The notes below the pieces were generated by a model. It was not told the origin of the DNA and did not search any database. It saw only the letters and a list, made by a program, of their open reading frames with translations. Source: Actinomycetes bacterium (GTDB taxonomy: Bacteria > Actinomycetota > Thermoleophilia > Solirubrobacterales > Solirubrobacteraceae). Taken from it: a stretch of DNA of 39,839 nt. The position numbers and the translations under genes were made by a program. Location of the stretch: the NCBI GenBank assembly GCA_021851525.1, contig JAJZDA010000009.1, positions 1-39,839 on the forward strand. Direction: 5' to 3'. Below are positions 39,829 through 39,839 of this stretch, one piece after another. Position 1 is the stretch's first letter; every line of letters starts with the position of its first letter.

Positions 39829-39839
39829 TCACGGCGGCC

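Noticed and set aside
39626-39832. 68-residue minus-strand ORF near the window end
   Set aside because: Composition follows the GC-rich direct repeat and it has no start context.

Overview
The window is high-GC DNA with dense gene packing, frequent GTG/TTG starts, ATGA/TGATG overlaps and few introns of non-coding sequence. Together with a perfect DasR-type operator it points to an actinobacterium. The mix of genes would fit the Thermoleophilia/Solirubrobacterales lineage, but that placement is inference and no marker gene here proves it.

Region 1 (1-6400) is an amino-sugar (GlcNAc/chitooligosaccharide-type) locus read on the minus strand: MsiK/UgpC-type ABC ATPase, GntR/UTRA regulator, nagA, then binding protein, two permeases, and the first 18 codons of a SIS-domain sugar isomerase/deaminase that runs off the window. 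One perfect dre palindrome lies before the ATPase gene and two near-matches lie before the binding-protein gene.

Region 2 (6486-14431) is ordinary chromosome: an MFS transporter convergent with a PLP aminotransferase; a MarR regulator divergent from that aminotransferase across paired inverted repeats; a MarR gene with a 44-bp palindrome coupled to a triple thioredoxin-fold protein (SCO1 + cysteine-less + TlpA); a low-molecular-weight tyrosine phosphatase; a transglutaminase-like protein; and a small membrane protein coupled to a winged-helix regulator.

Region 3 (about 14890-29223) is a sugar-acid catabolic island. An IS66 element forms its left edge and broken ISL3 elements lie just beyond its right edge. 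On the minus strand it carries a ribose-type ABC importer, an SDR, a DgoD-type galactonate dehydratase and a DUF4432/mutarotase-like protein. On the plus strand it has an SDR, a fumarylacetoacetate-hydrolase-family enzyme, a DgoR-like repressor and an SMP-30 lactonase. Beyond these is a two-gene module of an APH-fold kinase and a divergent enolase, divergent from a second FadR-type regulator. No KDGal kinase or aldolase is visible in the window. The gene set can be read as a complete oxidative route: galactose-type sugar to lactone, aldonate, 2-keto-3-deoxy acid, 2,4-diketo acid, then pyruvate plus glycerate, with the kinase and enolase-like pair turning glycerate into 2-phosphoglycerate and PEP. 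This is the most interesting candidate system here and it is an inference from gene content.

Region 4 (29465-32563) is an insertion graveyard: a zinc-ribbon protein, a 3' gene remnant, a truncated ISL3 transposase, a second ISL3 inserted into it and killed by one in-frame amber codon, and the 3' half of a NYN-domain gene.

Region 5 (32715-39839) is core chromosome: tRNA-Val(TAC), a multi-TM chemoreceptor with a possible flagellar-sigma promoter, a Tat-exported phospholipase C/acid phosphatase, a strong bidirectional terminator, 6-phosphogluconate dehydrogenase and dihydroorotate dehydrogenase, with GC-rich minisatellites in two spacers.
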